A stretch of 64,000 nt of DNA. It comes from Glomus cerebriforme. Its lineage: Eukaryota > Glomeromycota > Glomeromycetes > Glomerales > Glomeraceae. Shown piece after piece: positions 12,815-24,756 of the stretch. Position 1 is the first letter of the stretch. Each line of letters begins with the position of its first letter. Location of the stretch: NCBI GenBank assembly GCA_003550305.1, contig QKYT01000287.1, forward strand, positions 1 through 64,000, written 5' to 3'. The notes beneath the pieces were generated by a model. That model was not told the DNA's origin, ran no database searches, and saw only the letters and a list, made by a program, of their open reading frames with translations. The position numbers were made by a program, and so were the translations under genes.

Positions 12815-14894
12815 TGTAATTTTTTCTCTCTTTTGCGGCTTTCTTTGGATATTGTGATTTGATTTTTTATTTATAATAACAATTAGTGAAACTTTGCAAA
12901 AAATATTTATTTTCTTTCTTTTTTTTTAAAAAAAATATAAGAATGTAATTTAGCTACTCTTCTGAGAGAGGGAACGATTAAAAAAATAAAATTTTCTATT
13001 TTTTTGTGGGGTGAAATCTTCCATGCTTTTATTTTTTTTTTCCCCGCGATTCGCGGTGGTGGCTCGTGGCTTTGTGGCTTTTGAAGCTCCCCGCAGGCAG
13101 GGAGAATAAAAAGGAAAGAAATTTTTATCATTTTTTTGTTTGGTATTAAAAAAAAAAAATACATATATATATATTAAGAAATTCCTTTGCAAAGAACAAT
13201 TGAACAAATTAACATCATTCATTTTTCATTCACCATTCATATTGGTTTTTTTCAGCGAAGTGATTTTTTTTCATTGTAATTATTTTTGTATTATTATTTA
13301 TTTATTTATTTCTTAAGAACATTCTTCACTTGTGAAATATTTTGCATGTATGTTCTGTTTAACTTTACCTTGCTGGATTAAATTAAATGAGAGTTTTTTA
13401 AAATGTATATTATTGAATTTGTGAGTTTTACAATTTTATTTATCAAAGTATATAAAAAAAAAAAAAAAAAATTCCGAACTATAACTCCATTATATTTTTC
13501 AAGGAAAAAAACAATAGGGATGGAGATTTTTTGGGGCGTTCATGTGTGGTTATATTTGGTAAGTTCTCTTTTTTATTTCACTTATTTTATTAAGTTTTAG
13601 ATGATTTTTTTAAAAGAAAGGAAGGAAGGAAGAAAAAAAAGGATTAATCCCTCTTATTCATCGCTTTTTTGGCTTTATGTTTATTTACTCTGAAAGCGGG
13701 GGAAACGGGGGGAGATAACAAAATTATTATTCCATATCGAATCAAAGTTCTTTAAATAAATATATTGTAGAATTTCGACTACTCTGTGAATGAACATCAA
13801 AGAAAATTAATCTAATTTAATTTTTAATTATTTATTAATAGGGTTAAAAGGAAATCAATTTTAGAAAATGTATAGTGATAATATATATTTTTTGATTACT
13901 ATTCTTATTCTCTTACTTTTTTTTTTATTTTTCGAATTAGATCCCCCTTTTTTTTTGAAGTTAAAACAATTTTGTGCGAATCAAATTTTACCTTTTTTAT
14001 TTCTTTTATAGAATTAGACTATCCTTAGAAAATATTTTCTTTTTAGTAGCTTGGTACTACTAATCTACATACAAATACAATATACCTACCACCTATACAA
14101 TATATCATCAATTATCCATTGTTATATTCTTCACTATACAGGTAATATTGAAAGAATTTGAATGGAATATAAGCAAATTTTTTAAAAAATCTTTTACTTT
14201 CTCCCTTTTATTTTTTTATTTTTTATTTACTCCAATCCATATATATTATTTTACTTCGTCATTATTTACTTAACTCATTTTTATTTATATTATTAAGTAT
14301 TTGAAAAAAAAAACATTACATATATATTATAGTTTAAGATAAAAATATTTCTTATTTTTAATTTTTTTTTTTTTTATGTATAATAATTATATTCGATTTT
14401 ATTTTAAATCAAAAATTTAACAAAAAAGAAAAAATATATTATATTAAAACTATTTTCGAAAAATAATTTAAAATAAAATAAAAACAACATATAATAAAAA
14501 TAATTAAAAAATAAATTCATTTTTATGAAATATTTTATATAATTCTCACCCCTCCTGTATAATGCTTAAAGTCTTAAATATAACCCAATTAACTGTGGCT
14601 GTGGCTGTACTAATGATACATATGATACTTAAAAAATATATATAATAAGGCTTTTTTCTTTAATAAATCTTATAAAAAGCCCTTCCTCTATAAATGAATA
14701 AAGATCTTTAGCATCTATAGGGAGAGAGCTATTACTACTTTCTCTATTTATTTATAGGGACAAAGAGAAAAAGTTTTTAGTAATAAAATATAAAAAAAAT
14801 GTTTATTTGTTATGTTAATTTGTTTAATATTTTAATATACTGTATATGTTAATATCATATATTAATTAACTTTATTGTATAATACTATTTAGTA
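12815..14894. other. Intergenic, no gene seen
   Basis: AT-rich spacer with homopolymers. A GC-richer patch lies near 13045-13105 (CCCCGCGATTCGCGG, an 8-bp-arm palindrome core). Open frames here are short and featureless. Confidence 0.5.
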
Positions 14895-16410
14895 TAAATG
14901 CTTCTGGATTCATTACCATTGATTCCAATTTCGCCTATTGCTTGCTCATCCTAAGATAGTCTATTTATACAGCAATACATCAATGATACAAGTATACAGA
15001 ATCTATTACTTGAACATTTAGAAATACATCAATTATCACAAGACATCCAATTCAATATCTATATGGATGGCTTACTCTCTTCCTTTAAAAATTCAGCTAA
15101 AATAGAAGCAGAATAGATTAATGGCAATAATACTAGTATTCAGTTTTTTTGCAGTTTATCATCTTCCACCCAAGCAGAACTTTATGCCATTTTCACTGCT
15201 CTTTTTGCTATTCTTTTATACTCAGCTGTCAAAATATTTACTAATAACCAAACAGCCATAGATTCGATTCAATTTATTTTAGATTTAGAGATTTTTAATG
15301 TTAGAAAAATATTTAAATTATCTAATTAATCTTTTATTTTATGTATTTATAGTTTAATTCATGACAGGCACTTGGATTTTCACCTTGTTAAAGTTAAAGA
15401 TTATGCGGGGATTCAGGGCAATGAAATAGCAGATAAATTGGCTAAGAAAGGTACTTCAAATCTACTTTGCATAGGAAGTTGTCTGGTGTATGATTTTTAA
15501 CATTTCAAATATCAAATTGTCTGGAATATTAAGCCAATAGAGCAACCTATTCATTCCTTTATCAAGATACTTTATAACACTAAAACTGCAACTACTTGAT
15601 CTATATCATATTATAATTATAATCTATATGATTTTACATATACTATATATATGCCAACTGGAATTCTTTATGGACTTCTTTTTATATAAAGAATAACTTA
15701 TTGTGCTTTTATTCTAAGATACATGATAGTTTTATCCAATGCCTCAAATTATTAACATTATCACTTCTCACTCTTAATGTAATAAAAGAACATCACTCTT
15801 TTAAATTTAACTCAAACTGCTGTTTTTTTACAGTAACTTTTAAGAAATACTTTTCCATCTAATATGATATCCTAATCTTACTCTTAAATGGAAGAAAACT
15901 AAAGCAATAGATAATCTACTTTTATTTATTAATAATTAAAATCTTTTAATGATGAAGATTTTAGACACAAAGCCATATTAGATCTCACTTTCCTTTTACA
16001 CAACTTTTTCACTACTAAATTATACTTAGATGAAAAAGAAAGAGACACTTTGATATTTCTTATACTCAGATCTATCTATATAGCTGGCGCTTACAATAAA
16101 ATAATTTACTATATTATCTGATCAAAATATATTATCTTGCAAATTCTAGACAAATTGATCACCTTCACAATCCAAGCCTTTTATAGATTTATATGGCTTC
16201 CTAGAAATTTACTTTTTAAAAGATGAGAAGGTATACTAATTGAAACTAATCTATTTGACCATCTTGATGCCAATTCTCTACTTATCATACTTTCATACAA
16301 CAAAAAAATTCATCATTACGTAGGCATAATATCCATGGACAAGTTCGATTACCCTATTGAAAATCCTGTCTCACGTGATCTTTATACTGCAACTAGGTGA
16401 AAAAAACAGT
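14895..16410 (+). pseudogene. Decayed LINE-like element: RNase H region
   Basis: One forward frame can be followed from about 14920 to 15520 through several stop codons. It reads as a type-I RNase H domain: NIYMDGLLSSF (first Asp), STQAELYAIFTAL (Glu), VKIFTNNQTAIDS (Asp position now NNQ) and GNEIADKLAKKGTS (last Asp). Downstream fragments such as VWNIKPIEQPIHSFIKILY (about 15520-15580) and ILDKLITFTIQAFYRFIWLP (about 16140-16200) match the C-terminal tail usual after RNase H in Rhizophagus non-LTR retrotransposons. In-frame stops are spread throughout and no reverse transcriptase is seen upstream, so this is a 5'-truncated dead copy. Family placement rests on motif recognition only. Confidence 0.75.
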
Positions 16411-16420
16411 ATGAGTCAAG

Positions 16421-18554
16421 TTATTAGTGCTGAGCATAAATATAGAACATTATTGTAAAAAAAGTTTCAAAATATCAAAATTAATAAAAGATAGTTTATT
16501 ATATAAAAATTTAGACTTAGATTTAAATTTAGGTAATAATGGAATTAAATTGTATAATAAACTAATTAATTATTTTAATTCATCATAGGTACAGGATTGG
16601 AAGATATTAGATTAAGCGTAAGGACCTAATGCTAAGAGCTAATGGTAACATCGGCCATCTTTATAAATTCACACTTCACATGACAAATAATGCAGAATAG
16701 TTTACTATAGCATTTCAGTAAGTTTAATTGTAATTATATAAATACACAAATCTATAATCTTTACTATATTATATTATTCAAATATTTTCACTTATACAGT
16801 TATTATATTAATTATTTTTTTTGTTTTATTTTTTTCTATATATAATACCTATTTATTTTTTAAAAAAAATAACTTTATGTATTTTATTAAATTACCAGTT
16901 AAAATTTCAAAAAAAAATACTTAAAATTGCTTAATTTTTATATAATTAACCTAAATTTAAAACAAAAATTAATCATATAAATATAATTTATTGGCCAAAA
17001 CTTATAATAATTTGGGTTAATACTAATATCAACTCAAATTATTATAAGTTTTATAAATAAATAATAGGTTAAAATTAAAATTTTTTTCATAATTATATTT
17101 ATTACTTTTTAATTTAATATTAAAATTATTAATTTATTTGTATTTTATAGAAATATTAAATTTTTTTTATTAATTACTAAAAATCTTTCAAATATATTTT
17201 AATTAGATTTTCTAATATAATTTTTTTAAAAAAAATAGTTATTTTATTATTTTCTTACTTATCTGCAAATAAAATAGTAATTTGTACTAATTTCTATATA
17301 TAATTATATAATTTTTTTCATATAAATAATATATTTTTATTTATTGATTTATTATTACAATATCTCTTTTATTATTAAATATTATATTTTTTTATAAGTT
17401 TAATTTATTTTAATAAATATTCTTATATTATCATATTATCTTTAAAATATTATACTAATAATAAAATATTACAATTTTAAAATTTATTATAATATAAAAA
17501 TAGTAATAATATTATATAGTTTTTTTTAATATAAATTTAAGATATAAATATTAAAAAGATAATAATAATAAAATATATATAATATTTTTTTTAATTATTA
17601 AATAATTAGATTAGTATTACTAAAACTTACTACTGGTTATAATTATTATTATCAGTAATTTTACTGCTTAATTTTAGCCAAACAACATAATTTTAACCAG
17701 AATTAAAATGTTAAAAAAAAAAAATTTTAAGATTCAGATAAAAAATAAATAAAAATAAACAAGATAATTTTGTAAATATTTATAAATAAGCAAAAATAAT
17801 CACAAATTATAGATGCTACCCAAATTTAAATATTAAAATCCAAATTTTAAATTATTAAATACCAAATCTTAAATTTTAAATTCAATTTTAAGTGCTAAAT
17901 TTCAAATCCCAAATTTTTTTCTTAAATGCTTAAATTCCAAATTCCAAATTTTTTTCTTAAATACCAAATCCTAAATTTTAAATTATTTGAAATTTAAATA
18001 ATATGTATATTACAAATAGATAAAATAAAGTAAAAATAAATAAAAAAAATTAAAAATAAGCAATCAAATTTTAAAAATTTTAATTAAAAATTTTTTTTTT
18101 TAAAGAAAAAAAATGTAAAAATTAAATTTTTATATTTTTCTTAAAAACTATTTAAATGATGGCTTTTCTAACATAAAAAACCCTTTTTTTCTTGCAAATT
18201 TATATATAATAAAATAATTAAATATGTAAATTAATTTAACTTTTTATAAAAATATAATTTTAATATAAAATTATAAAAATTAATGTTAATAATTACTGAT
18301 AATAAGAATTATCACTAAAATAATTAGAATAGCTATATTAAATACAAAATTTATATTAATAAATATAATAATTAAAACTTATTTAATTACTTTTTTAATA
18401 TATTTAAGTATTCAAATATATGTATTAAAAGATTTATTATTTACTAATACCTAATAAATAAAATGAGTTTTATACTTATTAATTATTATTAATTACTATA
18501 AAAATTTCTAATACTATTTAATACTAATTAGTTCAAGATATATCATTGATAATA
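16421..18554. other. Extremely AT-rich island without genes
   Basis: Sequence is almost wholly A and T, with no open frame of note on either strand. Together with 18661-19600 it forms a block of about 3 kb that is visibly poorer in G and C than the rest of the window. Confidence 0.7.
17810..18010. repeat. CCAAAT-type degenerate short-period repeat, copy 1
   Basis: Starts with ATAGATGCTACCCAAATTTA and continues as many variants of CCAAATTTTAAATT and AAATCCCAAATT, ending in ATTATTTGAAATTTAAATAATATGTATATTA. A related copy lies at 25030-25160. Confidence 0.65.
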
Positions 18555-18660
18555 CAGTAAAACCTCCATAAGTGCACTTTCTATAAATGCACGCATTATA
18601 TAAATTCTCTTTAAGTGCATATTCTGCTATTTTTTTTTACTATTTAGGGAGGTGTTACTG
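18555..18660. mobile_element. 106-bp MITE with pogo/Tc1-like termini and TA target duplication
   Basis: Left end CAGTAAAACCTCC and right end GGAGGTGTTACTG form a 13-bp terminal inverted repeat with one mismatch. TA dinucleotides flank both sides (18553-18554 and 18661-18662). Three subterminal direct repeats of the form AAGTGCA/AAATGCA lie inside. The terminus CAGTAAAACCTC is typical of pogo/Tigger-like DNA transposons, which duplicate TA. No coding capacity, so the element is non-autonomous. Confidence 0.8.
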
Positions 18661-20239
18661 TAATATTATTATAGTATTTAAATTACAGATTAACTTAATC
18701 TAAAAATATTTAAAAAAGCAAATTAATTTAAAATTAATAATCTAATATAAGTCTTTAATTTTTTTTGCATTAATATAATAAGTAATACTAATATAATATT
18801 ATTAATCTTATTAGTATTTTTGTATTTTTGAATTATATTAATCAGGTTTTAATCTTAAAATACAAATATAAAATTAGGTTTTTAAAAATTTTTTAATACT
18901 ATAAGTATTAAATTTATATATTTTATTATTAATAAAACATGAAATTTCATTAAGTATTTTATTAGTAAATAATTAATATTTTGTTGCAAATTCTTGAATT
19001 TTAAATACAAGCGTATGATTATATTGATTGATAAATATTGTAATATCTATTTATATTGCTTATTTAGGAAAAGTTAAATTTATATATTATAGATAACTAC
19101 TTAATTTTTTTATTATAATATTTCTTTTAATACCACTTTTACTGTTTTTTAGATTTATATCTTCCATTAAATTCACAAACCAAGATTTTTTTATAAACTT
19201 GACCTTTATTATTTTATTTCATTTTATATTTAATAATTGTAAATCTATTTCTAATACCATAATTATTAATTTTATTCTATATATCAAACTTAATATCTTT
19301 AGGAATATCTTCAGATTATATGCTAGCTATTAGTTTATATGTGTAAAGGTACATAGTATAAGTAATTCAATAATAAAACTCTTTAGTTTGGCAATTTTGG
19401 TTTATTTTAATGAAAATTCAAAAAAATAAAGATTTTGTAATATACCAATTTATATAGTAAAAGACATAAAAATTTGTTATCCCAAATTTTTTTTAATAAA
19501 AAAGATGATTTAAGCTAGTTTTAAAAATCATTGAATTATTGTATTAAGAATTTTTTTTTAATTTTGCTATGATAAGATATAGATATCAGGTGATCTGTTG
19601 CTCTAAGTTAATGCTGGTCGGAATTAGAATAATATGGCTTATCATGACTAAATACATACCGTATATAACTGATAGATAGTTGCAAAATGGGTTTATCACG
19701 AATAGTTATATCAAGTTCTAACTGTAGATATGTACTTATTAAATTGTTATTGTACGTTAATACACTCAACATCTTCCATATCTTGTAGGTCAATATTATT
19801 AACTTCAACAGGACTAATTCAACTGGATATGTATTCAAATGTGAGTATGCTTATTTTGATTAAATGATGCGATGTAAAAGTATAAAAGATATGGGTTTAT
19901 TGTTTGTTTATTTTGATTTCTTAAATCTCGCTTTGCATGAAAATTTATATTATATGCAATCAAATCATACTTCATATATTATGCTAGATTTAATCAGATC
20001 GTTCCATGTTAGATAGACATTTAGCCAATTTAAAAGGTAAAATTATCATAAGGTAAACTTTAACATAAATAGGATAAATGTAAATAACAACTTTGGCCTG
20101 CATTAACCCGATTTTGACTGGTATTGGGTCTGGATTTATACATAAGTATGTTGCTTTTAAGTACAATATGTATAATGTGTCTTATAACTTAGTCTCAATT
20201 TTGTTAACTAAGAACTATTTTCATTATCTGCATTGGTAT
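18661..20239. other. AT-rich gene-free spacer
   Basis: Continuation of the AT island; composition becomes ordinary from about 19600. Frames at 19608-19838 (-) and 20093-20281 (+) are featureless. Confidence 0.5.
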
Positions 20240-21025
20240 CTACCGTTTGTATCGTTTGAATCCATCACGGTTACTAGCTAAGGCCTCACAAATGTTTTGA
20301 TCAAAGGGACTAGGATATTTTATTCTTTTACTATCTTTCTCGTCAGTAATTCCCACCCCAATAACCGCAATTATATCAAATGAATACTCATCCTCACTTT
20401 TATAAACTAAACCATTTTCCTTAATAAATGCTTTTTTATAACGTCTAGCTTGTTCTAGTACGCTAGATAACTTATCTTCTTTTGCTTTTTTATTACCTGG
20501 AACATTTTTGACTCTTTTAGTTTCAACGATAGCAAATATGCCTTTACCATTGGTAAGAATCAGGTCATTCTCTCCATTAGATTTAGTAGGTTTCCACCCA
20601 TATTTGAAAAGGTATTGAAACCCAGGTAAAACAGAATTGGAACCATTAAGTTTACTAATAATATCTTTCTGCATTTTCCATTCCTTTCTATTGCTTTTAT
20701 TATCAGGTTCCCTGTCGAGCCTTCCTCTTTCCTTAGAATTTAAAGAATAAATATTGTCATCAACATGAAAATTTTCATCAATATATCTAATTGCTTGATT
20801 AATAATTTCTTGTTTGCCTTTTTCGGACCATACAATTTTCGATTCAATTGACATATATTTAATGGTGTCTTCTTCACTTTCTTCTTTACCTTTATTAAAA
20901 ATTTCTAGAAAATCATCTGGCGGAATATCATTTTTCGAAAATTTAATTGCTGTTTTACCATTAAGAAAGGCTTTGAAGAGACGTTGAAACCATTGTTTGT
21001 GCAGTTGATCATTTTTATCACTCAT
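20240..21025 (-). CDS. PD-(D/E)XK superfamily (restriction-endonuclease-like) protein
   Basis: Single exon of 261 residues with ATG start. The catalytic core of a PD-(D/E)XK nuclease is readable: GENDLILTNGKGIFAIVETK at residues 151-170 gives D154, then E168-T-K170 on the next strand. EQARRYKKAF at 191-200 supplies the Gln-x3-Tyr motif (Q192, Y196) seen in RecB/HsdR-like members. Upstream WKMQKDIISKLNGSN would form the first core helix. The fold cuts or binds DNA; the biological target is unknown. The N-terminal 110 residues are charged and of unknown function. It is intronless and sits alone between an AT/transposon island and broken genes. It could be a domesticated element gene or a member of a lineage-expanded nuclease/effector family. 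Confidence 0.75.
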   Translation of the reverse strand: MSDKNDQLHKQWFQRLFKAFLNGKTAIKFSKNDIPPDDFLEIFNKGKEESEEDTIKYMSIESKIVWSEKGKQEIINQAIRYIDENFHVDDNIYSLNSKERGRLDREPDNKSNRKEWKMQKDIISKLNGSNSVLPGFQYLFKYGWKPTKSNGENDLILTNGKGIFAIVETKRVKNVPGNKKAKEDKLSSVLEQARRYKKAFIKENGLVYKSEDEYSFDIIAVIGVGITDEKDSKRIKYPSPFDQNICEALASNRDGFKRYKR

Positions 21026-21570
21026 TTTTTCAAAAAAAAGTTCATAGGTTGAATGAAGAATAATGCCATATCATTGTTTATATATGTGTTCACAAAAGTT
21101 ATTAAATACATCATTACTACTGCGCTTTCTTACAGTAACTTTATTGAAATATGGGCTGAGAAAAAAACGAACACCTTTTTTTTTTCTAGAGGTCATATGT
21201 AGTACACGTTGAGATTATTTATATGGGCGGGTATGAGTTGATATGCATTATTACGCATTTTATGCCTATTTAGGTATTCAAAAATCAGAAAAGGATTAAC
21301 AGTAGAGCTGGTCAGATCATTGGTGCAGACAAATGATCCGTCAGGCTCAGTTCTAACAAAAGTACAAAAAGTACAAAATTGCTCAATATGCATTACCAAT
21401 TTTTAGGAAATTTATAATTCAGTGATTGGATTTTAATTAAATTAATTTACCCAAAATAAAAATTGATTTTAATAAAAGCCAATCAGAAATCAATGTTTAT
21501 AAACACGTGATTTAATATTCTACAACTGACTTTACCTAATCTTTTTTAATAAATACAAGTCAGAGGGGAT
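21026..21570. other. Spacer upstream of the nuclease gene
   Basis: No supported gene. A 68-codon minus frame at 21193-21399 is unrecognised. A CACGTG site lies at 21504-21509. Confidence 0.4.
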
Positions 21571-21586
21571 CCAATATATATTCCAT

Positions 21587-22621
21587 TTGCATCGAAGGAA
21601 AGCTAGCAAAACCAATTGTCGCCCAATTCCAATAATAACCATATGGGACGCAATAGCCCTCCTTTGGACGATCTACGTAATGAGAATGGAATCTTTCGAG
21701 GAAATGGAGCTTCAAGATCAGAAAAAATATCTAATTATCTTGGCAGACAAAGTTACGATGATGGAACCGAATGTGTTGGGTCGTCCAGCAGCAGTAAATG
21801 TAATGATATCAATGGGAAAAGGGAAAATCGTAAAATTTATGTCCGGGTGCCGGGAACGATAACAAAGAAAATGCTGTATGAGAAAAACCACTCAATAGCA
21901 ATGTTGAGGGTGAGAACTACACCGAAATTACAATGGTGCCATTTGAACGTTGTCCAAATCGAGAGAAAAGTCCGGTCGTTGCAATATCATTGGACAACTG
22001 CGCCGAATCGGTACCTTTGATGGGCAATGCATGGACAAAAGAAGAATCGAAGACACCGTGTCGTCCTGTGGTCCCAAACGTTCAAGAACAATTCCGAAAT
22101 CCATGTGTCATGTGCCGAAAGTGAAAAGCAGGATGAATCTCGAGAAGGTTGCAATAGTCCGAAAAATCTGCTTATGATAGTCGAAATGATCGCAAATAAA
22201 AAAGATCGTAAAGTCGTTGCAAATTATCTTAGAAGGTGAGGATCCTTCTGGTTGTATGTGTTATATGGAATTTGTTATCGACGCTACGGTCATGTGTTCG
22301 AATGGGACAACTCAGTTGTGCAACTCAGTTTTATATGACCACTTGGGGATTATTGGACAAAGGTATCTCAGTCTCACCGTGTACAGTACATGTAATATGG
22401 GATTTAATTTAACGTTAACGATGATATGTTGAGGTTTTGTTCATTCTTTTTTATCTTAATTTTTATAATTCGGTTCTTTTCTCCTAGATTCACCAAATGA
22501 ATTAACCCTTGACAAATCCGCCACCAAAATGGTTGATGTTCACTCTGTTGCAAGAAGAAAAGAATTCAAAAAAAGAAACAACATTGATCTGGTTTCTATA
22601 TTGTGTTTTGATCAAGTGTGA
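21587..22621 (+). pseudogene. Frame-disrupted gene of unknown function
   Basis: A block clearly richer in G and C than its surroundings. Protein-like sequence is spread over two forward frames: frame one carries NSPPLDDLRNENGIFRGNGA (about 21650-21710) and continues to IYVRVPG; a second frame from about 21857 carries NDNKENAV, a stop, then ENYTEITMVPFERCPNREKS, SPVVAISLDNCAESVPLMGN and VPNVQEQFRNPCVMCRK. A later stretch, 22488-22621, preceded by a good acceptor (TTTTCTCCTAG), reads SPNELTLDKSATKMVDVHSV and ends at a stop, and could be the last exon. An AATAAA lies near 22719. I do not recognise the family. Frameshift plus in-frame stop suggest decay, though unknown introns could explain part of it. 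Confidence 0.45.
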
Positions 22622-23130
22622 CGTGTCTTTCGATTTAAATTTCGATTATGTTATAATTAGTTTTATTTGCATAAACAAATAATTAGATTTATTGTATTTT
22701 GTGTAATCTGCGGGCGTAAATAATAAAGATTTTCATTTCTGTTTTTTTTAACTACGACATTAATGTCACGGCTCTTTATGCCAAATCATAAAGCCCGCTT
22801 CCATTCCTATCATATAATCCTGCCTTTTTAACTGTTTATATGTATTTGCTGTTAACAATAAAACATGTAAAAGAAGCTGCGCATAAATTACACCGCTGAG
22901 ATGAAACTTGCTGCGCTTAGAAAGACCATTTTTTTTTTGCTTGCAAACCTTATTTGTTAGCCGAAATGGTCATCCCGACTATAAACACTTTACCGACAAA
23001 CTTCCAGAAAGTTAAGAGAACGCATCACAGGTTATTGCATCATAGGTACCCTATTTCACTAGAATCAATTTCTATCGGATTGAAGAATATTTATGTCATA
23101 CATCAGAGATTTACGAGAATTCATTAGACC
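22622..23130. other. Spacer, no gene seen
   Basis: Contains the AATAAA-like signal downstream of the broken gene and otherwise no supported coding sequence. Confidence 0.4.
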
Positions 23131-23132
23131 GG

Positions 23133-23790
23133 AAACGAAAAATATGGAACGAAAAAAATCATTACGCCCTCAAAGCTGGCCGGAGTGTCCTTCATCCCTA
23201 TCATTGCCAATTACATATGTTTCAGATAATGGGACTTAAACTGATAATATTACCTGCAATCATGAGATCAATCGCCGGATTAAGTGTGAGCTTGTCGGCT
23301 TGCAACAACAATTGTTTAATCATCCATCCTGATATTGATGCATTGCTTAAGAATGAGATCAATAGGTACTATAAGAGAAAGACCGTCAACACTACTCAGA
23401 TGGCTCCAGTACTTTATCTCGATTAGATGAGTTTGAGAAGCAGTTGGAGGAACGTGAAGCTTTGCTAAAACAGAAGGAGTATAACATTAAGAATACCATT
23501 GAATCCCATTTAAATGAAAAGTGTAAGTGATTAAAAGATGAATATGATGAATATGATGTACTTAATCTGCGCCTGCAAGATCAATAAATGCTTTGAGGAT
23601 ATAAGAAACACGACTCATAGTTAAAGCAAAAATTGGAGGACCAGCATAAATCTCGCTCTACTGCCATGGAGAAGCAGTATAAATCACATATTTCCACTTT
23701 AGATAAAGCTACGTCCAAGAAAGATAAGGGAATTGGCAAATTATCCTCTGCTTTTTTTCAAGCCAAAAGTAAGATACTAAGGAATCTGAG
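23133..23790 (+). pseudogene. Decayed coiled-coil protein gene
   Basis: Fragments in more than one forward frame: DALLKNEINRYYKRKTVNTT (about 23339-23398), then after a shift LSRLDEFEKQLEEREALLKQ and KEYNIKNTIESHLNEK (about 23416-23523), a stop, KDEYDEYDVLNLRLQDQ, another stop, then LEDQHKSRSTAMEKQYKSHI and STLDKATSKKDKGIGKL. The heptad-like Leu/Glu/Lys pattern indicates a coiled coil. Several in-frame stops and frame changes show it is not translated as one product. Parent family unknown. Confidence 0.5.
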
Positions 23791-23929
23791 AAAGGCTATT
23801 AAGGCATTGGATGATATTATTTTTGCTAAGCACCAAATGATTATTATATTTAATAATGAGATTCATTTTGTTGCTCCTAATTTTATAAATAGGACCATAA
23901 AGCCAACTGGACATTATGAAATTAAGACC

Positions 23930-24320
23930 GCACTTTTCTAAGAAGAATTTGAGCGAGCTTTTCTCAGAATAGGGATAAAGTTGCATGTAAGTTGTATAAA
24001 TATCGATTGGTACACAACCAGGAACTTTAAGGAAGAAAGATTCAAAATTGAAATTAGGATTGATTTTAATAGGCCCTCTGAAAAAAAGTAGGGTTTCCTT
24101 CACCTCCATAATAATCATAGTGAAGAATAGAATCAATAAAATTATACTTACGTATTTTTGCTGACATTCGAGTGAACATCCAATCAAGTTTGGTTACCTT
24201 CTCTATAATGAAAGGCCAATTATATCCAGAATCATTAAAACTGATTTGGATATCTAGGGTAAATGCTTTCCAATACAGAGCGAAGACTTTTAATAGATTG
24301 GTCTGATTTCCGCATATCAC
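23930..24320 (-). pseudogene. Frame-disrupted fragment of unknown protein
   Basis: Two overlapping minus-strand frames look like one original protein broken by a shift near 24080: first [20 protein letters not shown] and [20 protein letters not shown] through [12 protein letters not shown], then in the other frame [20 protein letters not shown] and [21 protein letters not shown] do not recognise the family. Confidence 0.4.
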
Positions 24321-24445
24321 TGTAATCCACTTTGTTTCTATATCAATAAGACAAATTTGTTTAACAGTTTAGGGTCATCTTTCTAATGAATTGTCATACA
24401 AATCATAAGCATAATTAGAGCTCCGAACGGTCCGGTTCGGATCCA

Positions 24446-24756
24446 ATTTTCGGTTCTTTTCTGATTGGTCAGAATCCTGTGATCATAGGGGGTCGAAATA
24501 TAGCTTATTGAAATTGTCTCATCGAGACGCATCTAATGATAGTAAAACCGCATCTCTAGCACTGATAGATAAGATTTTAGTTTTTTTTTTGAAAAATTAG
24601 ATTTTCATCTATTGGTGCTAGAGATGCGGTTTTACTACCATTAGATGCGTCTCGATGAGACGATTCCAATAAGCTATGTTTAATCCTCCTATGATCACAG
24701 GATGACGAATTATTAATGTTTTTTTGATTCTGACCAATCAGAAAAGAACTGAAAAT
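24446..24756. mobile_element. Fold-back (long inverted repeat) element, ~310 bp
   Basis: The left arm, from ATTTTCGGTTCTTTTCTGAT (24446) to about 24585, is the reverse complement of the right arm, from about 24600 to ATCAGAAAAGAACTGAAAAT (ending 24756). Both arms share AAACCGCATCTCTAGCAC and CTCATCGAGACGCATCTAAT. The loop is a short T/A run. The right arm carries about 22 extra bases (near 24705-24726) that the left lacks. The structure would extrude a long hairpin; it is most likely a non-autonomous fold-back/MITE element. No clean target duplication was identified. Confidence 0.7.

Noticed and set aside
14800..19600. Centromere or mitochondrial insertion
   Set aside because: AT content alone is not evidence; no satellite array, no mitochondrial genes or tRNAs are readable.
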